Positions 27,917-39,594 of a stretch of DNA of 64,000 nucleotides are shown here, piece by piece. Location: assembly GCA_036852015.1 (NCBI GenBank), contig JAANDG010000048.1, positions 124,001-188,000 on the forward strand, given 5' to 3'. A model generated the notes under the pieces. The model was not told where the DNA came from and ran no database searches. It worked only from the letters and a program-made list of their open reading frames with translations. The stretch is from Pelodera strongyloides. Its lineage: Eukaryota; Nematoda; Chromadorea; Rhabditida; Rhabditidae. Positions within the stretch are counted from its first letter, which is position 1. Every line of letters begins with the position of its first letter. The translations under genes were made by a program, and so were the position numbers.

Positions 27917-30900
27917 TTAACACTCCGTGTCAGAGTCCATATTCTCTACGGCAATTGGTTGAATTGTGTCCACGTGAATCAAGTTCGGGCACTTCAAAAA
28001 CTTCGGCTTACTGAAATGAAAAAGGCTCAACACCACTTATTGTTTAGAGAATGGAAATGTCATATTCTTCATCCTGAAAGCCTATGACACATGACACTAC
28101 GGGAACAGAAACCCGGAAGGGAAAAATGTCAACACAAATCGTAAATTCCATACGATACGATCCACAAAAACGGAGAAACGAAAAATTATGATGTAGATGA
28201 CACTAATACAAAAAAAAGACCAACGTGAGCGAGAAAGTGCTCTTCTCCTTGGGAACAATCGACTTGTACGTGTCCGGAACCGTGCGCACCGATTCAATTG
28301 AAGAGAACGCATCCGCCAATGCAGCCTGTGGAAAAAAAATGAAAAATATACAAGAACAAGACACAGTTGTATACAGGTAAGAGCCTCTATCCTCAGCACG
28401 GACTTTTGCAGATTTTCATGATTTTTCATGAATGCAGATTTTCGTCTTTGTTTCTTGAGTGCGCGTACAGCGTACAGACACCAGAAAAAAAGAATACTCA
28501 ATAAAATCACTTTACAATAAAAAAATATCTCCTACCATATCGGCCAAAAGTCCCGCAGAGGCCAAAACCTTCTCATGGGTCGAATCGTCCCACACAAGAC
28601 GGTGTCCATGCGAATCCAACAGTGCGCCCAGAAGTGACAATGTCTGTAAGAGAAACAAATGCAATAAATATTAATAAATCGTCACAAAAGCTTGCCCCTT
28701 CCCATTTACAATGATTCCAATAAAATTCAACCAGCCATGAAATTTCTTAGGAAAAAGGATTTCTGTTGATTTTACAACAAACTTGTAAAGTTCCACAAAC
28801 CCTCGTAAAGTGTTCCTTATTCTCCTCGTCCTCGTAAATCTCCGTTAGCCATTCAATCAGCTGGGCAGCCTGTGCGGTCGATAGGATTCCGAGTTGTTCG
28901 ATGAGAAGATTCTCGGTGAATGAACGCTTGAGAAGATTCAACAACAACTTTTTTCCATCTTCTTTTTGCTCTTCGCTGAAATCAAAGTCAAATGTTAATT
29001 ACAGTCGCAGAGTATGATTAAAGACAAAGATATAATATGGTAATTACAGTCATCGTGTGATTAAAAAAATGATGCATTCAAGGTAAATTTCTTCGCAAAG
29101 GTGAACTAGAACTATGAATACCATAAAAGGAAGCAAAAGGAATTATGATGCTACACATGCTGACAGTGAAAAAATATAAGGCTAACTGAGAAGAAAAAAA
29201 TTATTAGCGAAAGAGAATAATTCAGCTATGGAGTGTACGAAACAGGCCAAACAGACCTGGCAGCCAATTGCAGAACTCTAGCGTAAGTGCCTTCAGGGAA
29301 AGCGGGAGTGCTATTGAGAACCTTCATAATTAGCGTCGTCTCCTTGTTCTCCATTAACAAATCGAAGAATTCAGTCATGAATCTAAGCGACAAACATTAT
29401 CAGCACACATTGCTATCAACAAAGTGAAGTGCTAGTAACCAGTAAAATAATACAGTTATACAGTATTATACACTCACCTAATAACTAAAATGAGCTCAAA
29501 CAATGAAAATACTAAAATATAAATTAAACTTTTACATGTGACACACACGGATACTCAGCGCTAATTAATTTTTTTCTTAGTTACAAGGCAATTTCCAATC
29601 AAAACTCACTTGAATCCAAACACATTCGACGTGTACAGCTTCTCGTGCACAGCATTCGCATTCTTCTTTGCCTTGAACTCTTTCAATCCCTTTATTAGCT
29701 CGGCCTAAAATGAACGAAGTCATCAACGGTTCGGGAAAAAGTGCATTCAGACGTTGGCTGGCGGTATTATATTCTGCTCCTTATTTACAAACGGTCTAAA
29801 AAGCGAAACAAACAGCTCCCTACCAGTTACAAGGTTCTTAGAGGTTCATAGTTTAAAATAATAAACCTGAATGAAATGTGATACACATCCCGCAAGTGAG
29901 ACCGTTTCTCGGGGAAAAGCTGCGGAAAGACCGTTCCAAGTACCTGGGTCAGTTTTCTAAAGCAAACGAAATAATAGAAACAGACATAATAATAATCGTG
30001 AAATTCATCATGGCAGTATTTTAACGAACTCCGAGAATAAAAAAAAGTTAAACGGTCTAATAAAAAAATATGGAGACTCACAGATTCCTCGGCAAATTTA
30101 GTGATAGCTGCCAAAATGGCGCCTTGTGTATTTGCTGCCGGAAACACATCAGCAGAAAATGTCTTGTACCTAAAATAAATCACAGCTCTCTCTCGGACCC
30201 TCGGACGAACACAACTCATTTTTCATACTGAATGTTATATTGTTACTGAAACATGCTTATTTGATACGAAATAAAAGGTATGAATTGACAAATAAAATAC
30301 TTTTTGACTGTGGCAGTCTCCTTGCGATAACCAACTTGTCGCACAGCTCGCAATCTGTAATATATTTCAAATAACATACATTAAACAATATATAAAAAAA
30401 CTAAAACATACTTCAATGGCGTACACTAGGGAAAAAACAGTTCCAAGACCGAAATAATAGTTCATGATCGATCCAAGGAGTATGTCAGATAGTAATCGGT
30501 CTGGTCTTTATTATAAATAACCAGCCGTTCGAAGAGCCCTACGGGCTCTTCTCCGACTGGAGGAATCGGCCTTCGGCCGATTGTTTCCCTATTTAAAAAA
30601 TAATTGCTACAATGCAAAAAGTTAACTCCCGGCTCTTTCTCCTCCCACACATTCACGCGTCTCTGATTGTGAAAACGTATAATAATCAGTTTGGATCTCC
30701 ACTCGACTAATGCTACCATGCAAATTTGCCATTGAAGGTGTTGTATGTTGGTCAGAGGATTATCCTTGTGATAAGCTAGCATAGTTCAACAGGTAGAGCG
30801 TTGGACTATGAATCAAGAGGTTGTGCGCTGCTGTGGGTTCGAATCTGGCCAGCGGCAAAGATTTTATATGTTCTATGCCAATAGAAAATTTTCTTTATGA

Positions 30901-31664
30901 ACAGGTTTCGTTATGTTCACACAAACAAAAAGTAAACTCTTCTCCTTTATATTATAAATAATCTTTAAGGATCTTTATTAATGTGCTTATATAAAAAATA
31001 AACCATGTGAATTTCTTTTTTTTTTTCATAAAGAAAATAAAACGTACTTGAGTGGGATCTCTACCTTCGTCGTGGTGCTCTTCAGACAAACAACACTATT
31101 CAGGGAATCGTAGCTGACCTGGATGAAAATAAACCACTAGACGAAATTGAACAAGTATCATTTCATTGAATTAATAACCTACGGAACGGAACTGATTTTG
31201 GTCCGAGGACAACAATCGAACTTTCACGCATTTCTTGAATAGTTAGTTACATTCTCATGAATGACAAATGCTACAGCCATAGCCATACTAATCTTTGGAA
31301 ACTAACTTCAGCTGGAAGTTCAGTGATTTCTGGCCAGGATATTTTCTTGGTGGCGATTACGTGTTTATCATCATCCCGGTTCAACAGCCGCAAAATAACC
31401 ACGGCATCTGAAAGTAAAAGTTAAAAAAATCATGTATGATAGAATGATGCTTTCTAATTAATCACCGAGACAAGCCCTGTGTTAGATACGCTAATACATA
31501 TGCGTTATGTTGAATATGCTATAAATGTTAAATACATTTTTAAAATAAATGTTAGCAAAATTTTTTTTACCCGAATCTGTTGAGTTTCCTTCGGCTTCTA
31601 CTTCATTGTCAACATCAATTTTCACGGTAAATTGGTCGTCAATGTCACATGTCAATGTAGACAT
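27917..31664 (-). CDS. NOL11-like protein (ribosome biogenesis), tentative
   Basis: Read from ATG 31664 to TAA 27919-27917, about 430 residues. Exons lie near 31664-31572, 31410-31310, 31125-31048, 30350-30300, 30171-30085, 29957-29868, 29705-29610, 29383-29266, 28978-28801, 28632-28537, 28327-28220 and 28012-27917. The C-terminal half is helical: LLLNLLKRSFTENLLIEQL, LIEWLTEIYEDEENKEHF and LLGALLDSHGHRLVW. This is arranged like the NOL11/Utp8 C-terminal domain (compare human LLNAILHSAYSETFLLPHL and WICLLLDANF). NOL11 is a small-subunit processome (t-UTP) factor in the nucleolus. The N-terminal part is shorter than the propeller of human NOL11, so the assignment rests on the C-terminal region. 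A TTTCAG ends 11 bases upstream of the ATG. A tRNA-headed repeat occupies the intron at 30.5-30.96 kb. Confidence 0.55.
30515..30955 (+). repeat. tRNA-headed repeat, copy B
   Basis: Second copy of the 22.0-22.5 kb repeat, on the plus strand, inside an intron of the NOL11-like gene. The tRNA-like part is 30774-30857, with TAGTTCAACAGGTAGAGC and GGGTTCGAATCTGG. Upstream of it are AATCGGCCTTCGGCCGATT (30569-30587) and GAGCCCTACGGGCTC. The AT-rich word TATTATAAATAA occurs at both edges and may be a target-site duplication. Confidence 0.7.
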
Positions 31665-33210
31665 GATGAGAAAAACTGAAATCCGCATAAGTAACAAGGA
31701 TGGATCATGCCACAAATGAACAAGAAATTGTTTTTAAAATACAGTGTCAATCTAAGAAGAATATCGTGAATAGGAGAATCACAACATCTCGAACACCGAA
31801 ACGTTCCGCATCCGTAACTTATGTAAACCGAATTAAGGCAAAACAGCATACTTTATCTAAGTGAAAGAGAGAACAACGTCAAACCACATGGATTCTTGAA
31901 CCGTAGACTATCCGGCCTTCGGCAACAATAAATTGACGGTCGCCCGTGACCAGACCAGAAAGATTATTGAAATGAACAAGTGCAAAACACATTTAGACGC
32001 AAAAAAATGAATAAAAGTTTGTTTATACACGTAGATTTATTTTTTAAAACTCGAAAAAATTTCAAAAAATTTTTTTTTTAACCGCGGCGCGCGAAGGAAA
32101 ATTTCTGTTGCAAGACAAAGGTTACGGTAGCCTTGATGGTCAGTAGGAAATGTAGCTCGTGATTGCCACTTTTCTTTCAGAGCCATTTGGAACTTTTGAA
32201 GCCGGGGGGGGGGGGGGGGGGGGGTCCCGTGTCGAAAATAAGAGATAAATAAAAAATTACGTGAAATTTTTTCGAAAGCATAGCTTGCAATGATATAGAC
32301 TGATATTTTGTAAATTCAACACGACAACTCAGCATTTTTGTCTTACAGGAATAATAGCACAACATACACGTATGTTCGATTTAATTATTAGTCTAAACTC
32401 CAGAGTAACAAGCCAATTTCAGGGGCACCACTGCAAAAGTGGTCCACAACTTCTCAGCAATTCTCTCTGGTATAGGACAATAGGAGTCGATGTACGAAGT
32501 ACAAAGCCTCTGGCAGCTCTCGATAGAGGTGCGCTAACGCTCGATTCTAATAAATTGCCACGATATTTGCACACATCAACTCGGTATTCAACATTCATCA
32601 TGGAACTTTTGTCAAATTTAGTATCATGGCATATTTTGTAGAGCGACAGAAGAGTGTACGCCCACGCTCCCCTTACCTCTTATTCAATATATTTGTTTAC
32701 AATACCATCCACCTCGCAGGTTGCCCTCATTCTATTCTCATTCAATTTGCCCATTTCACTAAACGCAACGAGAGATTCAAATTCGTCAGAACATCGTCAG
32801 ATTCAGATTCCAGATGGTATGTGTGTAGGTGCACCTTGCCATCTAGTCATGTGCTCCAACTCACTTTAAAGCAAAATACCGGCCGGTTTTGAAACGCATC
32901 GTGGACAACTGAATTCTTACGTATTTATGCTAAATTTTCTCGAATTTAGCTCAATTTTTTATTATAATTTATGTTCAGTTGCGTAAACTGCATAAGAACG
33001 CTGGTGTACTCGCTGTGTTTCAAAATTACAGCTCAGATACATACAGCTCAGAATACAACATACATACATACGAATACATACATCTCAGGGTTATGAAGAT
33101 CAATAAGATTCTATATCATCCTTCCACAATTTTGTTCTGTGAAGTAGCTGTAATTCGAACACATAGCAGAACGGCCATTAGCCCCATCATGAGCTCACTA
33201 ATGTCCGAAC
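31665..33210. other. intergenic with poly-G tract and a truncated foldback element
   Basis: No gene was recognised. It holds a run of 21 G at 32204-32224. A CCGGCCGG-family element starts at TTAA 32866 and loses its right end near 33026. Open frames on both strands here lack splice or family signals. Confidence 0.5.
32866..33026. mobile_element. CCGGCCGG-family element, right end missing
   Basis: Begins TTTAAAGCAAAATACCGGCC and follows the 12753 copy (for example GGACAACTGAATTCTTACGT and GCATAAGAACGCTGGTGTAC). It stops after GTGTTTCAAAA, without the closing inverted repeat. Confidence 0.75.
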
Positions 33211-33212
33211 AC

Positions 33213-35130
33213 ATAATAATAATAATAATTTATTACACCACAAAGGTGCGCACAAACATACATAATTAAGACAATAAATACAGTTAAGACAGAAAAACGG
33301 TACTAAGGGACATAAGGTACATGTGTAAAGGTAAGCGGAAATGCTGGGGCATCGAACAAAGGTAGTTAGCCGAGCACTGTAAACCCGGCAGCTGGACACT
33401 ATCGTCACTAACACACATAAGCGTGCACAGACCCAGGGTTACGTCAGTGGCTAAATTCACCGAACGACCTAGGCGCAATACTTGCATTTATAACTGTGAC
33501 ACGTGTGAAAGTGAATTGACTGTGCGATCCAATTTGCTACACAATGGGTTTAACTGGCATAGGCATTTCAGTGGAAGTGTGTTCGCCCAGAAGCAATCCC
33601 TAAGACACACAGAAATTGTTCGGGTAAATCGAATAGGTGTATAAATAAGCCAAGTGGAATAGTCATTGTTAATATGCCAGATAATTTCAACGGGGAATAT
33701 TAAGGTCCAAGAGAGTTATTATATCAAGTTTTTCCAAGCGAGCTTTGAATGTGTCCACAGAAGGAGCTCCAAAAATATTTGGTGGCAACTTCCGCGACCA
33801 TTTAGTCACTCTGTGAAAGAACGAGTGCAACAGAGCATTTGAGCGTGTGAACGGAGTTGTAAATAACGATTCCGGCCGAACCCGGGCCTCCAAACAATAT
33901 ATTTGCTTGGACGCAACCGAGTCAAGCCATTTAGCACCCTAAAGAGATAGCACAAATCGATATTAGCACGACGAACTGTGAGCGATTTCAAGTGAAACAT
34001 TTCTAAACGACAGGCATAGGATGGCAAAGAAAATGTATTATTTCGGAGAAAGTGACAACGGTAATATAGTAATCTGGTGAACAAGCGTTGTACTTTTTCA
34101 AGCATAATTACAAAACGTTTATGATGAGGATTCCAAACAGGCACAGAAAATTCTAACAATGGGATAACATAAGAATTAAATACAGTAAGATAAATTTCGG
34201 GCGATTTTACAGACAGTGAACGAAATAAAAGGTGAACTTTGGAGATTGCGGAGGAAACAACCTTTTGGATATGAGTTTGGAAGGTCATTTTGTTGTCAAA
34301 GTATACCCCAAGGTCTCGAATGGTATCGACGGGATTTATGACCACGGAATTTACAGAATAAGAGGATGGAGTAGGAGAACGTCCTAATCGAAGATAATAA
34401 CATTTGGTAGGTGCAATATTGAGTTGCCACTGAGTACACCAATTGGAGAAGATATTAATAGATTCTTGTAATTTGGCTTCTACGACAGTATCACCTTTTT
34501 CCCTAACTGCATATAGCTTGATATCATCAGCAAACATCCGTACATGTATAGATGGATGAATAGACAGTAGTGAGGGGAGTTCACGAACATATAACAGGAA
34601 CAGAAGAGGACCGAGTATAGATCCCTGTGGAACGCCCGATGGCGATGCAAATGTTTCAGATAAACTATGACCAACTTTGACTTGGTAAGTACGATTTGAC
34701 AAGAATGATTGTATCCAATAAAGAAGGTTTCCAGAAATACCAAGCAAGGAAAGAATGTGAATAAGCTTAGAGTGACATACAGTATCAAAGGCTTTTGCAA
34801 GATCAAAATATATCACATCAACACATTTGCCATTAGCAAGTGCTGATAAAAAATCAAATTGGCAATCAATTAATTGATCGCACACAGAACTTTGACGGAT
34901 AAAACCGTACTGTTCAGGAGGTAAGAGGGAGTACAAGTTCAAATGCTCAATAAGTTTGCGAGAAATGATTTTTTCCATAACTTTGCAGACTGCAGAACTA
35001 ATGGAAATAGGACGAAAATCATTGGGCATTTTAGGAGAGCTAACCTTGGGAATTGGAACAACATAAGAAACTTGGGAATTGGAACAACATGCTAATTCCT
35101 TCCATACAGCTTTACTTCTCACGGCCTCTC
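33213..35130 (-). mobile_element. 5'-truncated non-LTR retrotransposon with degenerate reverse transcriptase
   Basis: A 438-residue frame (35122-33806) holds most of a reverse transcriptase: VVPIPKV near the start, DLAKAFDTVCHSKL, PQGSILGPLLFLLY and the catal­ytic MFADDIK. A second frame (33893-33687) continues the usual C-terminal block (VTKWSRKLPPNIF), so there is a frameshift near 33890. No endonuclease or ORF1 remains, so the copy is truncated at its 5' end. The 3' side ends in an (AAT/ATT) repeat at 33213-33229, typical of several LINE clades. Within the 5' part TTGGGAATTGGAACAACAT is duplicated in tandem (about 35047-35090). The copy is judged inactive. The clade (jockey/CR1-like) is a guess from motif style. 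Confidence 0.88.
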
Positions 35131-35389
35131 GTTTGTTATTTCTCTCCCCCCCCCCTCTCTCTCACTCTCTTTAGCGCTCCTCATTTAGATGCGTAAAGCT
35201 TAAGAATGTATGCGTCTCCTCCCCTAATGACACCCATACGGACCCCTTCGGGAACCATTCCCCGCTAACACTTCTGGCTTTTGGCCCCCGAAACTTCATA
35301 TAAAGACATTGTTGGCTAGATTAGATCGCGTTCCTGAAGAGCACGAAACCGACAACAACATTCCGGCCCTGTGCCAAGCCTATTCAAAA

Positions 35390-35490
35390 TAGTCCATAGT
35401 AGTTTGCAGTAGTTAACCGTAGTTTACAGTAGTGCCTGTAGTTTCACAGTAGTTTTCCATAGCATCAGTAGTTTTACTACTTTTAGACAT
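35390..35490. repeat. degenerate short tandem repeat, unit near CAGTAGTTT
   Basis: The word AGTAGTT or GTAGTTT recurs about ten times with spacing near 9-14 bases. It is separate from the (TC)n tracts and has no coding frame. Confidence 0.6.
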
Positions 35491-36381
35491 AACGTTGACG
35501 AGTTCTGTATGTAGTTACTATTCCAAGGTTCCTTAATTTACCACATCGACATTGCTACACAAAGTGAAAGGATTGAATTAGCACTCAGCGCGCGTAGGTC
35601 AATTGACGGCGCGCGCCGGTCAATTAGCCGCGCTTCGCGCCTCTCTGTTATTCGTGTTCGCCGCTTTGGCATTCAGAAGTTCACCAATTTGCACAAACCA
35701 ATTCTAGGTAATTCACAAAGATACTATGCTGATTTGGGCTAAATATGTCAGGATTCTTTTTGTTTTTTTCACCATTTTCCCCAATTTTCTGTCCGGTGAA
35801 ATATTAGTCCTCGCTATAATAATTCATCTTCGCATTCTAATTACACTGCTCCGTGGCTCAAGGGCCACCTTTTTTTTGCTCCATCTGCTCCTTTTCATTT
35901 TAATTAAATGTCAAAATTTGACAATAATTGGTTGTTCCATAAATAAACAAATAAATAAGTCCTCAAAAACAATATCTTGGTTAAAAAAATTGTGAGCTAT
36001 ATTAGTAAAAAAAAATTGCTACGTTCTAAATAACGAACACGAATTGACAGGCTCATCCTACCCGACGAATTTGTGACACTAAAATGCACTACACAAGCCC
36101 AACACAATTTTATACGCTTAGACTCCACTTGACACTCCATTTGACTCTCTTGGACACCATTTCCGAACATGCTCCACCATTTGACATCATTGGACACCTT
36201 ATAACACCATTTCGACATATATTCACTTCGTATTTCACACATTATACTTCTAGTTGTGCCTGCATGTGTTTAGATTCATTCACGCGTGAAATTCACTTAT
36301 TGAGCCATTGAGAGAAAACTCGCCCGCGACTATTTTTCACGCCCTTTTTACGTTTACGCGAAACTTTTTAGCACCTACTTT

Positions 36382-36551
36382 TTAAAGCGGAATACCGGCC
36401 GGTTTTTGAAACACCGGCATTCTCATGCAGCTTGTGCAAATGAACATAAATTAGAGTGAAAAGTAGCGCTAACTTCGAGTAACTTAGCATAGGCATTGAC
36501 ACATAATAATTCAACGATGCTTTTCAAACACCTGCCCGCATTTCGCTTTAA
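36382..36551. mobile_element. CCGGCCGG-family foldback element
   Basis: TTAA, then AGCGGAATACCGGCCGG, closing CGCATTTCGCTTTAA. The interior is in the reverse orientation to the 12753 copy: GCAGCTTGTGCAAATGAAC here matches GTTCATTTGCATACGCTGC there. Confidence 0.8.
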
Positions 36552-37273
36552 CTTTCAAATATTCAATTCTTACGTACCTAAGTAAATACAACAGGGCTTA
36601 TTCACGAGTTTCGCCTCTATATTGAATGTTGCGACTACCTCCCAGTTCTTATTACAGATTAAACAACTATATATAGCAGTTTATTTGCTAATCCAATCAA
36701 TTACATATGGGATTACGCGATTATGCTCTTTTTGATATTCATATTTCTGTCAATTTTATTTCTACCCTCCGTGTCTCTGGGTTCCACTTATTTTACATAA
36801 ACTTTTTATACATACAGTCGGTGCCAATCTTTCCTCAAAACAATGGACACCTTCCATTTTTTTTACTCCCGATTTAATTAATTAATTTCTTTAAATTTCT
36901 ATTTGAGCCAGTAAAATGATATATTTTCAGACGAATTTTAATACGAGTGTTGGAAAGCTAATGACTGTTCAAAATGTTTTTTTTTGTCTTGGCGAAAAAA
37001 ATCATAAAATATCCCAGCAGGTGCCCTAGGCAACGGCTTTTTCACAAACAAAAAAAGAAAAAAAAAGAAAGAAAAAAGGTTGCAACTAGAGAAAAACCAC
37101 ACTAGTGGGCCATCGATTTCTAGTATTGTTTTCGTTTCCTTTAGTTTCTTTTTAGTGCTTCAAAGACATCCCTTTTTGTAATCGGAGCCGATTTTATGCT
37201 ATTTTTCACAACTAGATAAAACCTTCTGTCATATTTGTTGCGCTAAAAATATGCGAAACATAAATGAGGCATT

Positions 37274-37317
37274 ATCTCTCTCTCTCTCTCTCTCTTTAAA
37301 CATCTTCGAATTATATT

Positions 37318-37349
<32 letters not shown>
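37274..37349. repeat. two (TC)n microsatellites
   Basis: (TC)n at 37274-37296 and again at 37322-37349, separated by about 25 unique bases. Confidence 0.9.
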
Positions 37350-37353
<4 letters not shown>

Positions 37354-38429
37354 TGAGCTTTTGCACACAAGACTCCAATAAACATTTATATGTATCTGCC
37401 CTCCTAAGTTCTAAGTAACCCGCGTATCAACAATTGTTTATGCTATTCTTATGGAAAATTGTTTATTATGAGTGAGGCAGTGAGTCCCTAGCGTTCTTCA
37501 CTATTCTAGGGAGGATTTCATGGTTACTCGCTCTTACATTCTAAACACCATGCATGGTAGTATTCTTCTGTACACCAGCTTCTATCTATGTGTCTTGAGA
37601 TAACCTCTATCACTAAACCCTTATTCTAAATACCCCTACTACTATCACATGTCTACTCCTACAGAATTTCAAACAAAACATCCTTCATTTGAAGAATCAT
37701 GTTTCGCAAATATTTTCCCAAAACATCAAAAACCATCGTGCAACATGCCTATGGAAAAAATACCATTGATATAATCTGGATAAATCTCAGTTTGCTATTA
37801 TATACCAAGTTTACCTACCGACGTAAGTAAATAAAACGGACATGATAAAGTAAACATCTTACTTATGTGGTGTTTAGCTTATTTATTCTTCGCGAGTCCA
37901 CTCAATAGGTGAGTGCACTTGCGAGTTACGGCGTAGAGAATAACAATAAGAGGTCTTGGTGCCGAACTGCGTAACCTTTACTACTTTACTTACTTTCACA
38001 CTTTTAGTGAATCCTAGAAAGTGCATTTTAGGTTTTAAACCAATTAAATATTAGATTTAGTTTACCATTCACCAAGAAATTTAATATTTAGACCTTGCTT
38101 ATAGATTATCAGTTACCCTAGCCTAGTTTTATAGTTTGTAAATACCGAACTGCGGGGGCTTTACTTCTTTACTTCCTTTTATGACCCGCTTGTAGGTGCG
38201 AAACTTAATTTGTACGGAATAATTCGCGCATTGCAACTCAGAATTTAGTTATAGTTCCATTGTCAGGTCATCTTTTACACTATATGTTCTGAAACCTCAG
38301 CGAGTATCTAAGTCAGCGAGTATGTAGGTTGCGAGTGTAAGTTCACTCACGAACTTTGACCTCAATTTTGACGCTATAGATTCTGAAGCAGTGACTTAAC
38401 TACATATTAAACGCTCCCATAGTCATAGT

Positions 38430-38616
38430 TTAATGCGATGTAACGGCCGGTTTTTGAAAAAGTAAGTTGGACGCTGAATTCCCCTGTAGTATGTGTGAAA
38501 ACTGCGCGATACTGCTCGACTTTTTATTCTAATCCTTCTAATTTGCATACATTATATGGGAATGTATTATCTAACACATTACACACGTCTCAAAAACTGA
38601 ATATTACATGCTTTAA
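38430..38616. mobile_element. diverged CCGGCCGG-family element
   Basis: Starts TTAATGCGATGTAACGGCCG, with TTTTTGAAA next, and ends CTCAAAAACTGAATATTACA then GCTTTAA. Its right TTAA (38613-38616) is also the left TTAA of the next element. Confidence 0.6.
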
Positions 38617-39009
38617 AGGGACAGGCCCATCAAAGTAAACCTATATTTACGATACGTCCATAGTGACTATCAAGCATCTTTATTACAATATATACAAACT
38701 AAATTTCACATTTATTTGCCATTGTAAACTTTTTTCCGATGCGCTCTGCTCAAATGTATACCGTAGAGCCGCAAATATCCTTGTCGTCAATGCAAATTTA
38801 TCGTGAAATTATAATGCGACTAAAATTTGCATATATAGCTTTGAAATCTGCAGTTTTATGGTATACATTTGAGCAGAGCGCATTGGAAAAAAGTTGTCTA
38901 GGGCGAATAATGGTGAAATTTAGTTTGTATATATTGTAATAAAAATGCTTGATAGTCATTATGAACGTATCGTAAATGTAGGTTTATTTTGATGGGCCTG
39001 TCCCTTTAA
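38613..39009. mobile_element. AGGGAC-family long-inverted-repeat element
   Basis: TTAA then AGGGACAGGCCCATCA, with long arms (GGTATACATTTGAGCAGAGCG and its inverse), closing TGATGGGCCTGTCCCT then TTAA. Same family as 13374-13823, with diverged interior. Confidence 0.85.
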
Positions 39010-39249
39010 ACAAAAACAAAACTGCATTGGAAATGTTTTCCTTGTTTTTCTGTGCATGCAAATGTTGATCGATGGCCCCTTGGGAGTCTGGTAGACAAGA
39101 CTCGTGATGTTTCTTGGTGATATATTAGCGTGCCTTGGTGATATATTAACGTTTCTTGCGCAGTTTTCATTGTTGAGTAATGGTTACTGACAAAGATTTA
39201 TCTTTACTTCGAAGCTGCAGTCGTTCTTAAATCGTGTCCATTCCTTGGG

Positions 39250-39404
39250 CCTATTTCACCAGTTTTTGAATCATATATTCAGAAGTAGTGTATGCAAAAA
39301 ACTGCTCGATAATGCGCCGCTTTTAGTCCATTTTATTTATATTCTTTTCATACATATGGGATTGCAGTTATATACGTTTTAAAAACGGCCGCTATATCGC
39401 TTAA
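39250..39404. mobile_element. partial CCGGCCGG-family element
   Basis: The left part begins near CCAGTTTTTGAA and the right end is AAAACGGCCGCTATATCGCTTAA. The left terminus is diverged and a TTAA is only clear on the right. Confidence 0.5.
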
Positions 39405-39594
39405 AAGGGAGGGAATAACCTCAAGCTCCGGCACTATTTGGAAGCCGTACCATCCTATTCTTAACACTTCATGTTCTATTTTTACTCTCTACCACTCAAT
39501 TACCTATTGATTTTCTTGTTGATCACATTGATTGATCCGATCTGACACTCTCTTTTGTGCTCTACCAAATCGATAATAAACAGTTTAATTGCAG

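Larger units (their letters stand above)
35131..39594. other. long repeat-rich intergenic region
   Basis: No gene was recognised. It contains C- and TC-rich tracts (35140-35170), a degenerate CAGTAGTTT tandem (35390-35490), CG-rich GGCGCGCGCC near 35610, CCGGCCGG elements at 36382-36551 and 38430-38616, an AGGGAC element at 38613-39009, a partial element at about 39250-39404, and TC microsatellites at 37274-37296 and 37322-37349. Confidence 0.6.

Noticed and set aside
30774..30857. Functional tRNA gene
   Set aside because: A- and B-boxes are present, but the anticodon stem does not pair, the variable region is odd, and the segment is part of a larger repeat with a second copy.
32177..32365. 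Frame with a run of prolines
   Set aside because: The prolines come from the 21-G homopolymer, with no support from splice sites or family motifs.
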